A stretch of DNA of 64,000 nucleotides from Bradyrhizobium sp. U87765 SZCCT0048 (lineage in GTDB: Bacteria > Pseudomonadota > Alphaproteobacteria > Rhizobiales > Xanthobacteraceae), in NCBI RefSeq assembly GCF_018131225.1, contig NZ_JAFCMM010000003.1, forward strand, positions 508,001-572,000. The letters are read 5' to 3'. The notes beneath the pieces were generated by a model, which saw only the letters and a program-made list of their open reading frames with translations, ran no database searches and was not told the DNA's origin. This document shows, in pieces, positions 1 through 8,805 of this stretch. Both the position numbers and the translations under genes were made by a program. Position 1 is the first letter of the stretch. Each line of letters opens with the position of its first letter.

Positions 1-2
1 CC

Positions 3-59
3 GCGCTCGGCGCGGCCGGAGGCTATCTGCGGTCGCGGCAAACCGCGCGCATCGCTTGA
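3..59 (+). CDS. 3' end of a possible chromosomal gene
   Basis: An open frame enters from the left edge and stops at TGA 57-59. It encodes about 18 residues ending in a Gly/Ala stretch and a basic tail. It lies outside the island boundary at 132, so it would belong to the native chromosome. Too little is visible to assign a family, and the frame could be chance. Confidence 0.25.
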   Translation, partial: ALGAAGGYLRSRQTARIA

Positions 60-131
60 TCAAACGGGGCGTTAGATCGGAACTATATTCAGGAGAGCAA
101 TCCTGCGAACCGCGTCAGCGCGCGGAGCAGG

Positions 132-152
132 ATGGTGCCCAGGGGCAGAATC
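132..152 (+). repeat. distal island attachment repeat (att copy)
   Basis: This 21-bp stretch matches 20 of 21 bases of 17215-17235, the 3' terminus of tRNA-Phe, in the same orientation. The first 15 bases (atggtgcccaggggc) are identical. A direct repeat of a tRNA 3' end about 17.1 kb from the intact tRNA, with an integrase beside the tRNA, is the classic signature of integration by a P4-type element. This copy marks the far end of the island. Confidence 0.85.
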
Positions 153-2052
153 AATCTTTTCGCCTATCCACTTGGAATAGCGTTGGTTTTCCATTGATGG
201 GGCTCCAGTGTGCCCACCAACGTACCCAGCGCTGGTGGGCGAGCCAGTAGCGGACGGGCGCTACAGTCGTCCGACCGCCCGTCCTTCGACTGCGTAGGCC
301 GGTGCTCGCGCACGCTGTCTTTCGGTTTGCGGAGTCCGTGAATGGGATCGGTCGTGATGAGCAATCCGACGGTTCGCGTATTCGTGCGATCGTGCGCTGG
401 AGCTCCTCGTAGGATGCATCTCCGTCAGTTGCGGCAGCCAGCACCGCGACCTCGACTTGCACCCTTACGGCTCGGAACGATGCCCGCGCCGGGTCGACGG
501 GACCACCGTTTGGGGCCTTGAACACGAATACCTGTTCGTCGGCACGCGGGACGCTGCTTCCATATCGGCGGTCGGGCTCGATAGCCACCCCAATCGAATC
601 CAACACACGTCCAAGTTCGTCGGCAAACGCGGCCGAGATCTTACCGTCCACGGGCACTTCGATTCCGGCCATTTCCAGCAGTATCTGCGCCGTGCTGCTT
701 CCGCGTCCGTGGTCGCCCATGACGGCTTCAATGCGACGCCGGAAATCGACGACTGCACCCGCGGTCGTGCTTTGTTGCAGATCGGCGGGCAGCAATTTCG
801 CCGCAGCCATCGAGTTCCTGGCCGAAGGCTTTCGGCCGACGAAACGGCTGAAGGCGTCCAACTCGTCGGTGCAGTCGGTCACCAGCTTTTGCAGTCCGGG
901 CAACAGTTTCGTGACGCGGGCCACATCGATGTGCTGCTCGTGCCGGCCGCTTACCGCCACTTCGAACGCACCGCTTGCCGCCCGGTAGCGCAACGAGATC
1001 CGATCCCGGCCGTCCACCGAAAGGCCCGCGGGATAGATGCGATCAAACGGCAACCGCCACAGCGCGACGAACTCATCGAAGCAACGGACTCCCGGCGTCC
1101 TCAAATACGTGTCAGGCACCGCAAGAGCCCAGCGCAATGCGTCTTCGGCCGACAGCGCAGGCGTCTCGACAAGGCGGTCGCCGAGGTAGACACGAGTGGA
1201 CAGGTCCATCTCGGTCCCGCCGCTCCGCTCCGGAGAGAGCCCGCGCAATTCGGGGCGTTCACCTTGTGCCAATCTGGCGAAATCGAGGAAATTGCTCGCG
1301 TAGCCGTAGAACGAACTGTTAGCGCCGTAGATCGCCAGAAGCCTCTCGACCTCTCGGACAAGCAAGGGCGCGTCGTCGCCTGCCTCCAGGAACAGACGGT
1401 GCTCCAGACCGTATAGGAAGATGAACACCAGCCCGATGCCGTAGGACGGATCCCGCCTGCCTCCGGCCATCCAATCGAGGAACGCAAGGCGGGCCCCGGG
1501 AGAAATGTCGGCATAAGACGGCCAGTAGGGCATCGAGCGGCCCTCGACGTCTGCCGATCCCGAGGCCGAAAGTCGCGGGTTGATGGAATATTGGCGAGTG
1601 GCGCCTTCCGCAAGCGGCAGCCAACCGCCGCAGTAGAACATCCCGGTGGATAGGCCGGTACTACCGAATTTCACGGTCTCGCCGCTCCGGATCAACTGTG
1701 CGGGCGGCAAGCGCTCAACGGGTCCGGAGGGAGCCTGGGTGCGGATCCGGAGCCCGGTATCCAAGGGCGGTGGCCTGAGACCGGTAGGATCGCCACTTTT
1801 CGCCGACCTCGCACACGAGAAGAGGAAACGCATGGCAATCAAGCCGCAGATCAGGGCTAGGGCCCCGACTGCCGCCGCATTCTCCACCGTAAAGCGATAG
1901 GCGGCCGATACCGCGGCGACCATAGCGCCGAACAATATCAACAGGATCGTTCCGCCCGACGAATTGCCCCCGCCACCTAGCAATGAAAACCCGTAAAATA
2001 ATATCGCCGGTTCCGGCTCGTCCAATGGACGCGACTTTCGCACGACACACAA
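151..2052 (-). CDS. TerB_N-domain membrane protein, 3'-truncated
   Basis: The 633-residue frame has two hydrophobic segments near the N-terminus (about residues 34-80). A TerB_N-type domain follows from about 130 to 330, recognised by its Tyr-Cys-Gly-Gly-Trp motif, the Asn-Pro-Arg-Leu turn, and MPYWPSYADISPGARLAFLDW. A TerB-like helix (AAATDGDASYEEL) begins near 530, but similarity is lost about 20 residues later. The last ~80 residues look non-native, and the stop falls inside the att repeat, so the rest of TerB and the usual C-terminal domain appear lost. TerB-family modules occur in stress and phage-defence clusters with helicases. It is the last gene of the minus-strand kinase/phosphatase cassette, 141 bp after the PP2C gene. 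It may be a damaged sensor. Confidence 0.75.
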   Translation of the reverse strand: MCVVRKSRPLDEPEPAILFYGFSLLGGGGNSSGGTILLILFGAMVAAVSAAYRFTVENAAAVGALALICGLIAMRFLFSCARSAKSGDPTGLRPPPLDTGLRIRTQAPSGPVERLPPAQLIRSGETVKFGSTGLSTGMFYCGGWLPLAEGATRQYSINPRLSASGSADVEGRSMPYWPSYADISPGARLAFLDWMAGGRRDPSYGIGLVFIFLYGLEHRLFLEAGDDAPLLVREVERLLAIYGANSSFYGYASNFLDFARLAQGERPELRGLSPERSGGTEMDLSTRVYLGDRLVETPALSAEDALRWALAVPDTYLRTPGVRCFDEFVALWRLPFDRIYPAGLSVDGRDRISLRYRAASGAFEVAVSGRHEQHIDVARVTKLLPGLQKLVTDCTDELDAFSRFVGRKPSARNSMAAAKLLPADLQQSTTAGAVVDFRRRIEAVMGDHGRGSSTAQILLEMAGIEVPVDGKISAAFADELGRVLDSIGVAIEPDRRYGSSVPRADEQVFVFKAPNGGPVDPARASFRAVRVQVEVAVLAAATDGDASYEELQRTIARIREPSDCSSRPIPFTDSANRKTACASTGLRSRRTGGRTTVAPVRYWLAHQRWVRWWAHWSPINGKPTLFQVDRRKD

Positions 2053-2193
2053 CCATAGGGAAAGGGTCGGGTCTCGGCAATTCGGACAATCGGCCGTTCC
2101 GTCGCGGACACCTAGGCGGTCTCTACTCCTATGAAGGCACTCGGGAGATAAACGCCCAGATCGTCGGGAAGTCGATTACTAGCTTCATTGCGT

Positions 2194-2946
2194 TCAACTG
2201 ACGCTCGGCGCGATCTTAGCTTTCGTACCGATTACGACGACGGTGATGTTGTCCTTCCCGCCGGCATCGTTCGCGGCTGTCGCGAGGTGTTCTGCCGGAT
2301 TGGTGGTGGGCTCGGCGAGCAAAGTGGCAATTCGGCTCTCTTGAACCATGTCCGTCAGACCGTCCGAACAAAGCAGTACGCCGACGTGATCCTCAAGCCG
2401 AAAGCGTCGGATACGGGGAGTTACCGGCTGTGGCGTCGCTGTCCCGCCCAGCGACTGAGTGAGTGCGTGCCCGCCTCGACGTCCCCGATCTCCGCCCAAT
2501 GTATCATCCCGGCTCAATTGGAGCAGCTGACCACGCCTGAGTTCGTAAGCGCGACTGTCTCCGACGTTGAAGGCCAGGGCTTCATGATCGAAGAACACTA
2601 CGCCGACGATGGTCGAGCCCATGCCGGGCCTGCCTTGGCCCGAATACATGGCTTCGAACAATTTTCGATGGGCATTCTCGATCATCGTAGTGACGTCGGC
2701 TTCTTCTCGCACGTTCTCGATCGATCCTGCGATCGTCTCTATGACGATGCGGCTGGCGATCTGGCCGTCCTCATGTCCGCCCATGCCGTCGGCGATCACG
2801 GCCCAGCCGTGATCGCCAGCCATCGTTCCGGACCAGCTTTCCACCGGTCCGGCACCTATCCGTTTGTCCACGAGATACAGATCCTCGTTCGCGCATCGAA
2901 CGCGGCCGACATGCGTTGCGGTCCAAACGGGTCGGTCAGTTGCCAT
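2194..2946 (-). CDS. PP2C-family Ser/Thr protein phosphatase
   Basis: This 250-residue protein has the PP2C metal-binding layout: RCANEDLY near residue 20, ADGMGGHEDG near 52-61, GSTIVGVVF near 110, NVGDSRAY near 126, a CSDGLTD segment near 193, and GGKDNITVVVI at the C-terminus. It should remove phosphates from Ser/Thr in the cytosol using Mn/Mg. The ATG lies inside the end of the upstream PLD-like gene (11-bp overlap), so the two are translationally linked. The natural partner is the kinase domain of the first gene of the cassette, giving a reversible phospho-switch. The domain has its usual length and no catalytic residue appears to be missing. Confidence 0.93.
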   Translation of the reverse strand: MATDRPVWTATHVGRVRCANEDLYLVDKRIGAGPVESWSGTMAGDHGWAVIADGMGGHEDGQIASRIVIETIAGSIENVREEADVTTMIENAHRKLFEAMYSGQGRPGMGSTIVGVVFFDHEALAFNVGDSRAYELRRGQLLQLSRDDTLGGDRGRRGGHALTQSLGGTATPQPVTPRIRRFRLEDHVGVLLCSDGLTDMVQESRIATLLAEPTTNPAEHLATAANDAGGKDNITVVVIGTKAKIAPSVS

Positions 2947-4411
2947 TTCGTCTTACCGGGCGACTGCTGCTACCGCGCACGATGCTCCTGATCTCTTCCA
3001 CAAACTCCCGCTTGCGCGTCACGACTCCTTGCACGCGCATAAATCCCGTCCGGCGGGACGCTTCGCCGAAGAACGGTCGCGTTGAGATGACGGCCAGCTC
3101 ATCGTCCTGCACCAGGAAGAAGAAGTCCTGCTTGCCACTTTTGCGGAGCGTCAATCCGGCCTTTGCGGCGCGACGGGCCAACTCCCAAAGGGGATCGTAT
3201 TTGCCGCCGCTACGCGCCTCCGTCGGCGTCGCCAGGTAGGATTCGATCTCGATCTGAACACCTCCTCCGATCAGCAGATCGATTTCGCGCAGTCTGGCCG
3301 GGTTGACGATGTGAGGCTTAACGCCGGCACTTGTGATCACCAGCGATTTGCGCGCCTTCTTCAAACCGATATCGAGAAGCTCGGTCTGCTCGTAGCATGC
3401 GAGGGGACGGACTTCGAAGGCGTCCATATCTCGCCTTGCGCTTTTCAATCGTTCCTCTGCCGTAGCCAAGGCGACGGCGACGGGATCCGATCTCCGCAGA
3501 GACGTACCGGCCGCCGCCCGTCGGACGGCATCGATCTCCAACAGCCCATCGACCTCCAGCTTGCGTGCCGCTTTCATCGCGTCTCGACCGGCCATGCTTT
3601 TGTACATGGGGCGACCGATCATCTTTTCGAGCTTCTTGCTCAGATCGTTTTCCGCGATCGCGCGCACGAAGCCCATTTTCTTTGGCCCGTCATGCTGGGC
3701 GAAGGCGAGTTCGTATGCATCGGACAGCTTGTCGTCGATGACGAACGCGACCTGGACCTCGTCTGACTTGTCCGCCGCGTAGACAAGCGCGACGCCTTCC
3801 CGAAAGAGGCTGCTGCGCCTCACGATGCGTTTCAGCGAAAGCACTGTGCGCCGGAAATCCTCGCTCTTCTGCCGACGGATGACTTTCGAAATCTCCGGGA
3901 TTGCCAGATCGTCGACTCCAGGCGCCTCCGCTGGGTACGGCCGGATCTGAATCGCCCCGGTTCCTTGAAGCATGGCTGGACGCACGACGCTCTCGCCTGT
4001 CAGACGCAGAGGCATTCGACGCACGCCGTCGTAATCGACGACCACCATCTCTTCCTGGGGGACATCCAACCGATCGACGAGCAACCGCGACTTTCCGGCG
4101 TCGGTGAGATGGAATTCGTCGGCAACGTCGCTGTTGGGTTCGCGTGCGACGTACCCGTCGGAGATCAGCATGTTCATCGCGCTGACGACTACGTCGAGCT
4201 TGAGGCCGAGCATCTTCGCGACATCTACTTCATGCGTTTCGCCGAGATCCAAGCAGCGCAACGCGAATTCCTGGATGGTCGGCATGAAGCGGGGAGACAT
4301 CGTGATCGCCTCCAGCGTCAGCCGAAAGATCGGCAGTCCGACCTCGCCGTAGTCGACGAGATGGAAACCCTCGCGGAACTGGAATTTTCTCGCTGCGAGC
4401 TCCGGGGTCAC
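2936..4411 (-). CDS. winged-helix protein with PLD-like C-terminal region
   Basis: The GTG start at 4411 overlaps the kinase-helicase stop (GTGA), giving 491 residues; in-frame starts further upstream would run inside the neighbouring gene. Residues about 45-105 look like a winged helix-turn-helix. The middle is alpha/beta and rich in Lys/Arg. The C-terminal ~120 residues (DIGLKKARKSLVITSAG, then QDFFFLVQDDELAVIS) resemble the strand pattern of PLD-like repeats, but I see no canonical HxK(x4)D catalytic motif, so this half may bind rather than cut. It sits between the kinase-helicase and PP2C genes with overlaps on both sides, so the products probably act together. The family name is uncertain. 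Confidence 0.7.
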   Translation of the reverse strand: MTPELAARKFQFREGFHLVDYGEVGLPIFRLTLEAITMSPRFMPTIQEFALRCLDLGETHEVDVAKMLGLKLDVVVSAMNMLISDGYVAREPNSDVADEFHLTDAGKSRLLVDRLDVPQEEMVVVDYDGVRRMPLRLTGESVVRPAMLQGTGAIQIRPYPAEAPGVDDLAIPEISKVIRRQKSEDFRRTVLSLKRIVRRSSLFREGVALVYAADKSDEVQVAFVIDDKLSDAYELAFAQHDGPKKMGFVRAIAENDLSKKLEKMIGRPMYKSMAGRDAMKAARKLEVDGLLEIDAVRRAAAGTSLRRSDPVAVALATAEERLKSARRDMDAFEVRPLACYEQTELLDIGLKKARKSLVITSAGVKPHIVNPARLREIDLLIGGGVQIEIESYLATPTEARSGGKYDPLWELARRAAKAGLTLRKSGKQDFFFLVQDDELAVISTRPFFGEASRRTGFMRVQGVVTRKREFVEEIRSIVRGSSSRPVRRNGN

Positions 4412-7400
4412 TGCAATTCCTCCACCGTGCAGGTGCTCTCGTTGTTGTCGATATGGTCGATCACCGACTTGAACGGATTCTGGCCGCGAGCGTTGCGGCA
4501 GAAATAGTTGTCTCCGACGATGAGGAGACCGCTCTTGCCTCTTGAAAGCGCGACGTTGAGCCGGGGACGTTCGCGCAGGAAACCGAGGCTCTTCTGATCG
4601 TTCGATCGGACGACCGAGTAAATGCAGATGTCGGCCTGCCGCCCCTGGAACGCATCCACGCTGGAGCAGGCGACATCGAGAGAGGGCCATTCGGCGATGC
4701 CGCGCTGGACCATCTCGCTGAGGAGCTTCACTTGCCCCGTATAGCCGGACAGCACCGCGACGGAGATGCGCTCGTTCTGCCCCTTGGCGACGAACTCGAG
4801 GCGCAGCAGGATCTGGCGGATCTGCGCGACCTCAGTGGGATTCGTGTAGGTCAACCCATCGCGCTCCTCGAATCGGGAATCAAGATTCTGGGTCGAGTAC
4901 CACGTTACGGGCTTCGGGAAGGCCATCGACAGTTTGAGGCCATGCGATGTCACCGGACTCTTAAGCTTCTTCTGGTAGAAGCAGGCGCTTACGAGATCGC
5001 CGATAGCCTTGATCATTCTGTACTGGTTCTTCAAACCCGCGCGGCACCCCGCGGGAAGGCCCGCGTGCTCGTCCAGCAATCGGTCAAGCAGGGTCGCCTT
5101 GACCTCGCCGACCTCGAACTCGTCAAGCAGCTCGTCGCTCAACTGCTCGAAGAAAGGCGGAAGCTGCTCGGGGTCTCCGACAACGATGGATCGTTTGCTG
5201 CGGGACAGCGGAATGAGGATTTCGGTCGCGGTCGCCTTGGAGGCCTCGTCGACGACGCAGAGATCGTAGCCGACCTCTTCCATGCCGCGGACGCCGGCGA
5301 TGCCGACGCATGTGCCGGCGATAATCTGGGCTGACGACAGCATAGCCGTGTTGAAATCCGACGAACGGCCGACCCTCAGCAGCCAGTCCTCCAGCAACTT
5401 CAGGCGATCGCGGCATGCAGTGATCATCGGCGTGTCCGCGAGGAAATGCTTGGCCCACTCGCCCAGTTCGTCGGGGTCCTTCGACTGGGACAGGTATGCG
5501 GCGTATTCGCCCATCTTCTCCATTTCGGAGCGCAGGTCCTTCTCCTGCGCCACCGCCTGCTTGAGCGCCTGCTTACTGATGCCGATCTCGCTGTCGATCT
5601 GGGTGGTCTCCTCCTCGACCTCGCCCTGATCGGCGGGTCCGCCGGCGGTGTCGGTGCCTGCCTTCTCGACGCTCACCCGATCGGCCTCCTGCCTAGAGAT
5701 AGCCTCCCGCAGGCCCTTCTGAACCGCAAGCAGCTGCAGGAGACGCTCAACCTTCATGCCCAGCGCCACGGCCTCGCGGTCCACGTTCTTCTCAGTGGCC
5801 CACCTTTGCATGTCCGCCTCGGCGGCCTTGCGTACCTCCTTGATCCAGGCTTCGACACGCTTCTCCAGCAGGAGCTTTTGGCCGAGGTCGGAAATGCGCG
5901 TTTCGTCGCTTCGTCCGATGCGGATCATCTCGAGCGGCAGCCCCGTTTCGGTGATCCGCTCCAGCACGTTGTCGAGGGCGATGTGGGTCTGCGACGACAG
6001 CAGTATCCTGTGGCCCGGATGGCGCTTCAGCCATTGAACCACGATTTCCGCGATCAGCTTCGTTTTCCCAGTCCCGGGAGGGCCCTCGATTGCGAGAATG
6101 TCCTGCACGCCCAGCGCCTTAGCCAGGATCTCCTTTTTTTCCTCGTCGAAGTCGTCGCTTGTGGGAACTACGTCTTCCACCTTCTCGACCGGCTCCGCCG
6201 TCCGCGGATCGATGATGATGCCCTTCAACCGTTCGCTTTCGGCCCTGTCGTAGAGGACAGCATCGAGTGCGGCGCTCTGACGGTCGAGCGCCCGCTGTGC
6301 CGCCAACGTGTTGATGGCAAGCTCTCCGCGTCGGGGCAGCCGAGACGCGTCGCCGAACGTCACGTTCAGCAGTATCTTGTTGAAGGCGACCGCGGCCACG
6401 GTGCCCGTCAGCCGTCCTCCGGACGGGATAGAGATCACACGTTCCTGGCCGACGAGGTCCTCGGTCTGCGCGATTTCGGTCGTCAGCACCACGCGATCTT
6501 CTAGCACGTTCCGATCGACGTATTTGATGGCGCTCGTACGCTTCGCTTCGAAATCGGCCCGGTCGCGCAGGTAGCCGCGCCAGATGCGGAAGATGCGCTG
6601 GCTGGATTTCGCCTTGCGCTCCTCGGCCAGCTGCCGCTGGACCTCAGCTGCCTCGGCCAGAAGCAATCCGAGCTGCTGCCCGGACGTCTCCGGATCGCGC
6701 GGCCGCTCGAAAGTGAACTGCATCGGGCGGGTCAGGCAGCGCTCCCTTAGACTGGTGGCGAGAGACGCGTCCACTTCGAGCACGTTCGCCAGTTCGAGGA
6801 CTTCCTTATGGCGCCCGCTGAAGCGGCAACGAAACCGCCATGTCGCGCCGACGAGGTCGACATCGGCCTTGTCCTGCCCCGCCGGCACGTCGCCCGGCAT
6901 CAGCCCGGCGACCTCGCCGAGCACTTCCAGCACGAAGCGTTCCGCGTCCTTCCGCTCCTGCAGCTCCATCCGCGAGCAGATCCTCGACTGGACCAGGGAC
7001 GATAGGGACAGGTGACAAAGCGGAACGGCTGCCGTCTCGCGCCTAGTCTCCTCCTCAGCCCTTTCGATCTCGCTAAGAAGCGCCGAAGCCAGCGGCGGTC
7101 GCTTGGAAGCGTCCCTGTGGAGGCATCGCTCCAGGATGGCGCGGATGTTGTTCGGCAGGGCCGCCTCCTGCAGGGCGATATGCGGATCGTCCTCGCGGTC
7201 GAAGTTCCTGCCCGTGACGCACGACAACGCCACCGCGGCGAAGGCATAGCAGTCCCGGGACAGAATCGTTCCGGCGGTGTCGGCCTCTGCCGGAGTATAG
7301 CCTTTGGTGTAGTCGAACCTGAACGTGGGACCCTTGACTGGCGCCCAGCTGCCGGCGTTGTCCAATAGCTTGGCGATCCCGTAGTCGGCGAGCTTCGGCA

Positions 7401-7854
7401 CGCCGTCCGTGGACACCAATATGTTCTTCGGCTTGATGTCGCGGTGCGCGATCTGCTTCTTCTGGCCGTAGATCACGGCATCCAGGATCGGGCGACCGAA
7501 ACGCCGCAGGAAGTCGTCCCAAGTGCCGGCCCCGTCCCGTTCGATCACGGTGTCCAGATTGTCCGGCAACCATTCTAGAACGAGGTACCAGTTGCCGTCG
7601 TTGTCGCGGTCGACCTCGATCATCTCCACGATATTGGGATGGCGCAGGTCCTGAAGCATTTGCACTTCGCGCCGGAACCCCTCCTTCGCGCGTTCGTCCT
7701 CCGGGCCGAACCGCATCCGCTTGATGGCAACCATCTTGCTCTCGACCGGATCATACGCCTGGGTCACGATGGCCTGCCCGCCCGGTCGGACGATCTTCGT
7801 CGATAGGATGTATCGGCCGAGCGTCTCAGGCGGGGTTGCGGGTTTCGAAGCCAT
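4408..7854 (-). CDS. Ser/Thr protein kinase fused to SF1 (Upf1-like) helicase
   Basis: This 1148-residue fusion starts at ATG 7854. Residues 13-275 are a Hanks-type kinase: VAIK lysine at 45, HRD at 137-139 followed by IKPKN, DYG (instead of DFG) at 157-159, and a GYTPAE segment as the APE equivalent. A linker region with coiled-coil character follows. From about 590 comes a superfamily-1 helicase: Walker A GPPGTGKT, a Gln-Thr-His motif, a long coiled-coil insertion, Walker B VVDEAS, motif III VVGDPEQLPPFF, and motif VI LNVALSRGKSG near the C-terminus. All key residues are present, so both enzymes look active. Kinase control of a helicase, with PP2C downstream, suggests a regulated nucleic-acid-directed defence or stress system. 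This is the first gene of its cassette. Confidence 0.92.
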   Translation of the reverse strand: MASKPATPPETLGRYILSTKIVRPGGQAIVTQAYDPVESKMVAIKRMRFGPEDERAKEGFRREVQMLQDLRHPNIVEMIEVDRDNDGNWYLVLEWLPDNLDTVIERDGAGTWDDFLRRFGRPILDAVIYGQKKQIAHRDIKPKNILVSTDGVPKLADYGIAKLLDNAGSWAPVKGPTFRFDYTKGYTPAEADTAGTILSRDCYAFAAVALSCVTGRNFDREDDPHIALQEAALPNNIRAILERCLHRDASKRPPLASALLSEIERAEEETRRETAAVPLCHLSLSSLVQSRICSRMELQERKDAERFVLEVLGEVAGLMPGDVPAGQDKADVDLVGATWRFRCRFSGRHKEVLELANVLEVDASLATSLRERCLTRPMQFTFERPRDPETSGQQLGLLLAEAAEVQRQLAEERKAKSSQRIFRIWRGYLRDRADFEAKRTSAIKYVDRNVLEDRVVLTTEIAQTEDLVGQERVISIPSGGRLTGTVAAVAFNKILLNVTFGDASRLPRRGELAINTLAAQRALDRQSAALDAVLYDRAESERLKGIIIDPRTAEPVEKVEDVVPTSDDFDEEKKEILAKALGVQDILAIEGPPGTGKTKLIAEIVVQWLKRHPGHRILLSSQTHIALDNVLERITETGLPLEMIRIGRSDETRISDLGQKLLLEKRVEAWIKEVRKAAEADMQRWATEKNVDREAVALGMKVERLLQLLAVQKGLREAISRQEADRVSVEKAGTDTAGGPADQGEVEEETTQIDSEIGISKQALKQAVAQEKDLRSEMEKMGEYAAYLSQSKDPDELGEWAKHFLADTPMITACRDRLKLLEDWLLRVGRSSDFNTAMLSSAQIIAGTCVGIAGVRGMEEVGYDLCVVDEASKATATEILIPLSRSKRSIVVGDPEQLPPFFEQLSDELLDEFEVGEVKATLLDRLLDEHAGLPAGCRAGLKNQYRMIKAIGDLVSACFYQKKLKSPVTSHGLKLSMAFPKPVTWYSTQNLDSRFEERDGLTYTNPTEVAQIRQILLRLEFVAKGQNERISVAVLSGYTGQVKLLSEMVQRGIAEWPSLDVACSSVDAFQGRQADICIYSVVRSNDQKSLGFLRERPRLNVALSRGKSGLLIVGDNYFCRNARGQNPFKSVIDHIDNNESTCTVEELQ

Positions 7855-7913
7855 GGCGATGTTGATTCCATACCCGGCGGCAGCGCCCTACGCGACCGCG
7901 GCGGGGAGGCGAC

Positions 7914-8128
7914 CTATAAGCGGGCGGCCTTCCTTTTGAAAGGGCCAAAAACAAGGATTCGACCGATCGGACGGTCGATAGCGTCTGCAGTGCGACTTGG
8001 ATCGCGGCCGCGACGACCGCTGTCGACGGCACGCCGAGACTGCGGCCGGCGATCATCAACGCCCCGCAGCGATCGATGCGACCGGCGTCGACGAGCTCTT
8101 GAAGCGCCGGGAACGCCCCCGACGGCAA
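7914..8128 (-). pseudogene. gene remnant, possibly ThiF/E1-like C-terminus
   Basis: A minus-strand frame with good codon bias encodes a segment containing AGRSLGVPSTAVVAAAIQVAL. That resembles the C-terminal helix region of ThiF/E1-like adenylyltransferases, but the match is from memory and weak. No start or other domain is visible, and the frame loses coding character after about 7960. It abuts another fragment on the opposite strand at about 8100. It could also be a chance frame. Confidence 0.3.
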
Positions 8129-8562
8129 GATCGTCAGGGAGAATACGTATGTTTGGATCTACGAAGACGACGAGGTCTCGGACGAATCCACGAGGGACAA
8201 CTCCGAACTTCGTAAGACGCATGGGAGCATATCGGACGTGCCGTACGAGACTCCGACCGATCCCCGGAAGTATGGGTACGACAAGGTCATCGACCGCTTC
8301 TACTGGAAAAATGGAAGCAAGGTGGAGATCGCGCCGCTTCAGTACCGGATATACCCGAACCTGGCGAGATTCATCAATGAAGAGCCTAGCAAGGGGCATT
8401 GGACGCCCGAACTCGAAAATCGGAAACACGTCTCCGGGCGACAAGCTGCTCGATCAAGCATCCAAGCGGTGGCTTCGGGCAATGGTTCGACAGAAGTTGC
8501 CTGCTTCAGACAAAGGCGGGGACGGCTCGCTAGACAAGCTCATGAAGCTGACTTCGCAATGA
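8099..8562 (+). pseudogene. 5'-truncated, frameshifted gene fragment, unknown family
   Basis: A plus-strand frame with normal codon use opens after a stop at about 8099 and runs through NTYVWIYEDDEV, FYWKNGSKVEIAPLQYRIYP and GHWTPELENR. Coding character then switches to the +1 frame (SPGDKLLDQASKRWLRAMV) and ends at TGA 8560-8562. Removing one A from the AAA at 8424-8426 restores one continuous frame (ENRNTSPGDK). The 5' end is missing. I do not recognise the family. It is the only coding-like plus-strand sequence in the island and appears to be debris from an earlier cargo gene. Confidence 0.5.
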
Positions 8563-8805
8563 GCCGCATGCGTCGCGGCCGGCATAAAGCGCGCAATGCG
8601 ACGCGTGAGACCGCTTTCATAAAAGCGATGCGCGTCAACCGTCGAGGCGCCGAGGATCGGGGCGAAGTCCAAAAGGAAGCCGAGATCATCGTGTTCGACA
8701 GCGATGCGGAAAACGCTCAATTCGTTGCTTGGCAGAACGCGCACCCCGGAGACAACCCCGCGTTGCCGGTCACATCGATGTCGACGCGCCACTTCACGAC
8801 CGCCA
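8563..8805. other. gene-poor stretch with possible degenerate coding
   Basis: The plus strand has a short coding-like run (EIIVFDSDAENAQFVAWQ) that is not linked to a proper start or a convincing family. The minus strand also has an open frame of similar quality. Neither can be supported as a gene, so this is probably decayed sequence between the two cargo modules. Confidence 0.4.

Noticed and set aside
212..240. Inverted repeat gcccacca/tggtgggc near the island end, considered as a terminator
   Set aside because: The loop is 13 bases and no T-run follows on either strand.
4409..4690. An N-terminal extension of the PLD-like protein reading into the kinase-helicase gene
   Set aside because: The GTG overlapping the upstream stop gives normal translational coupling; the extension is an out-of-frame reading of the helicase C-terminus.
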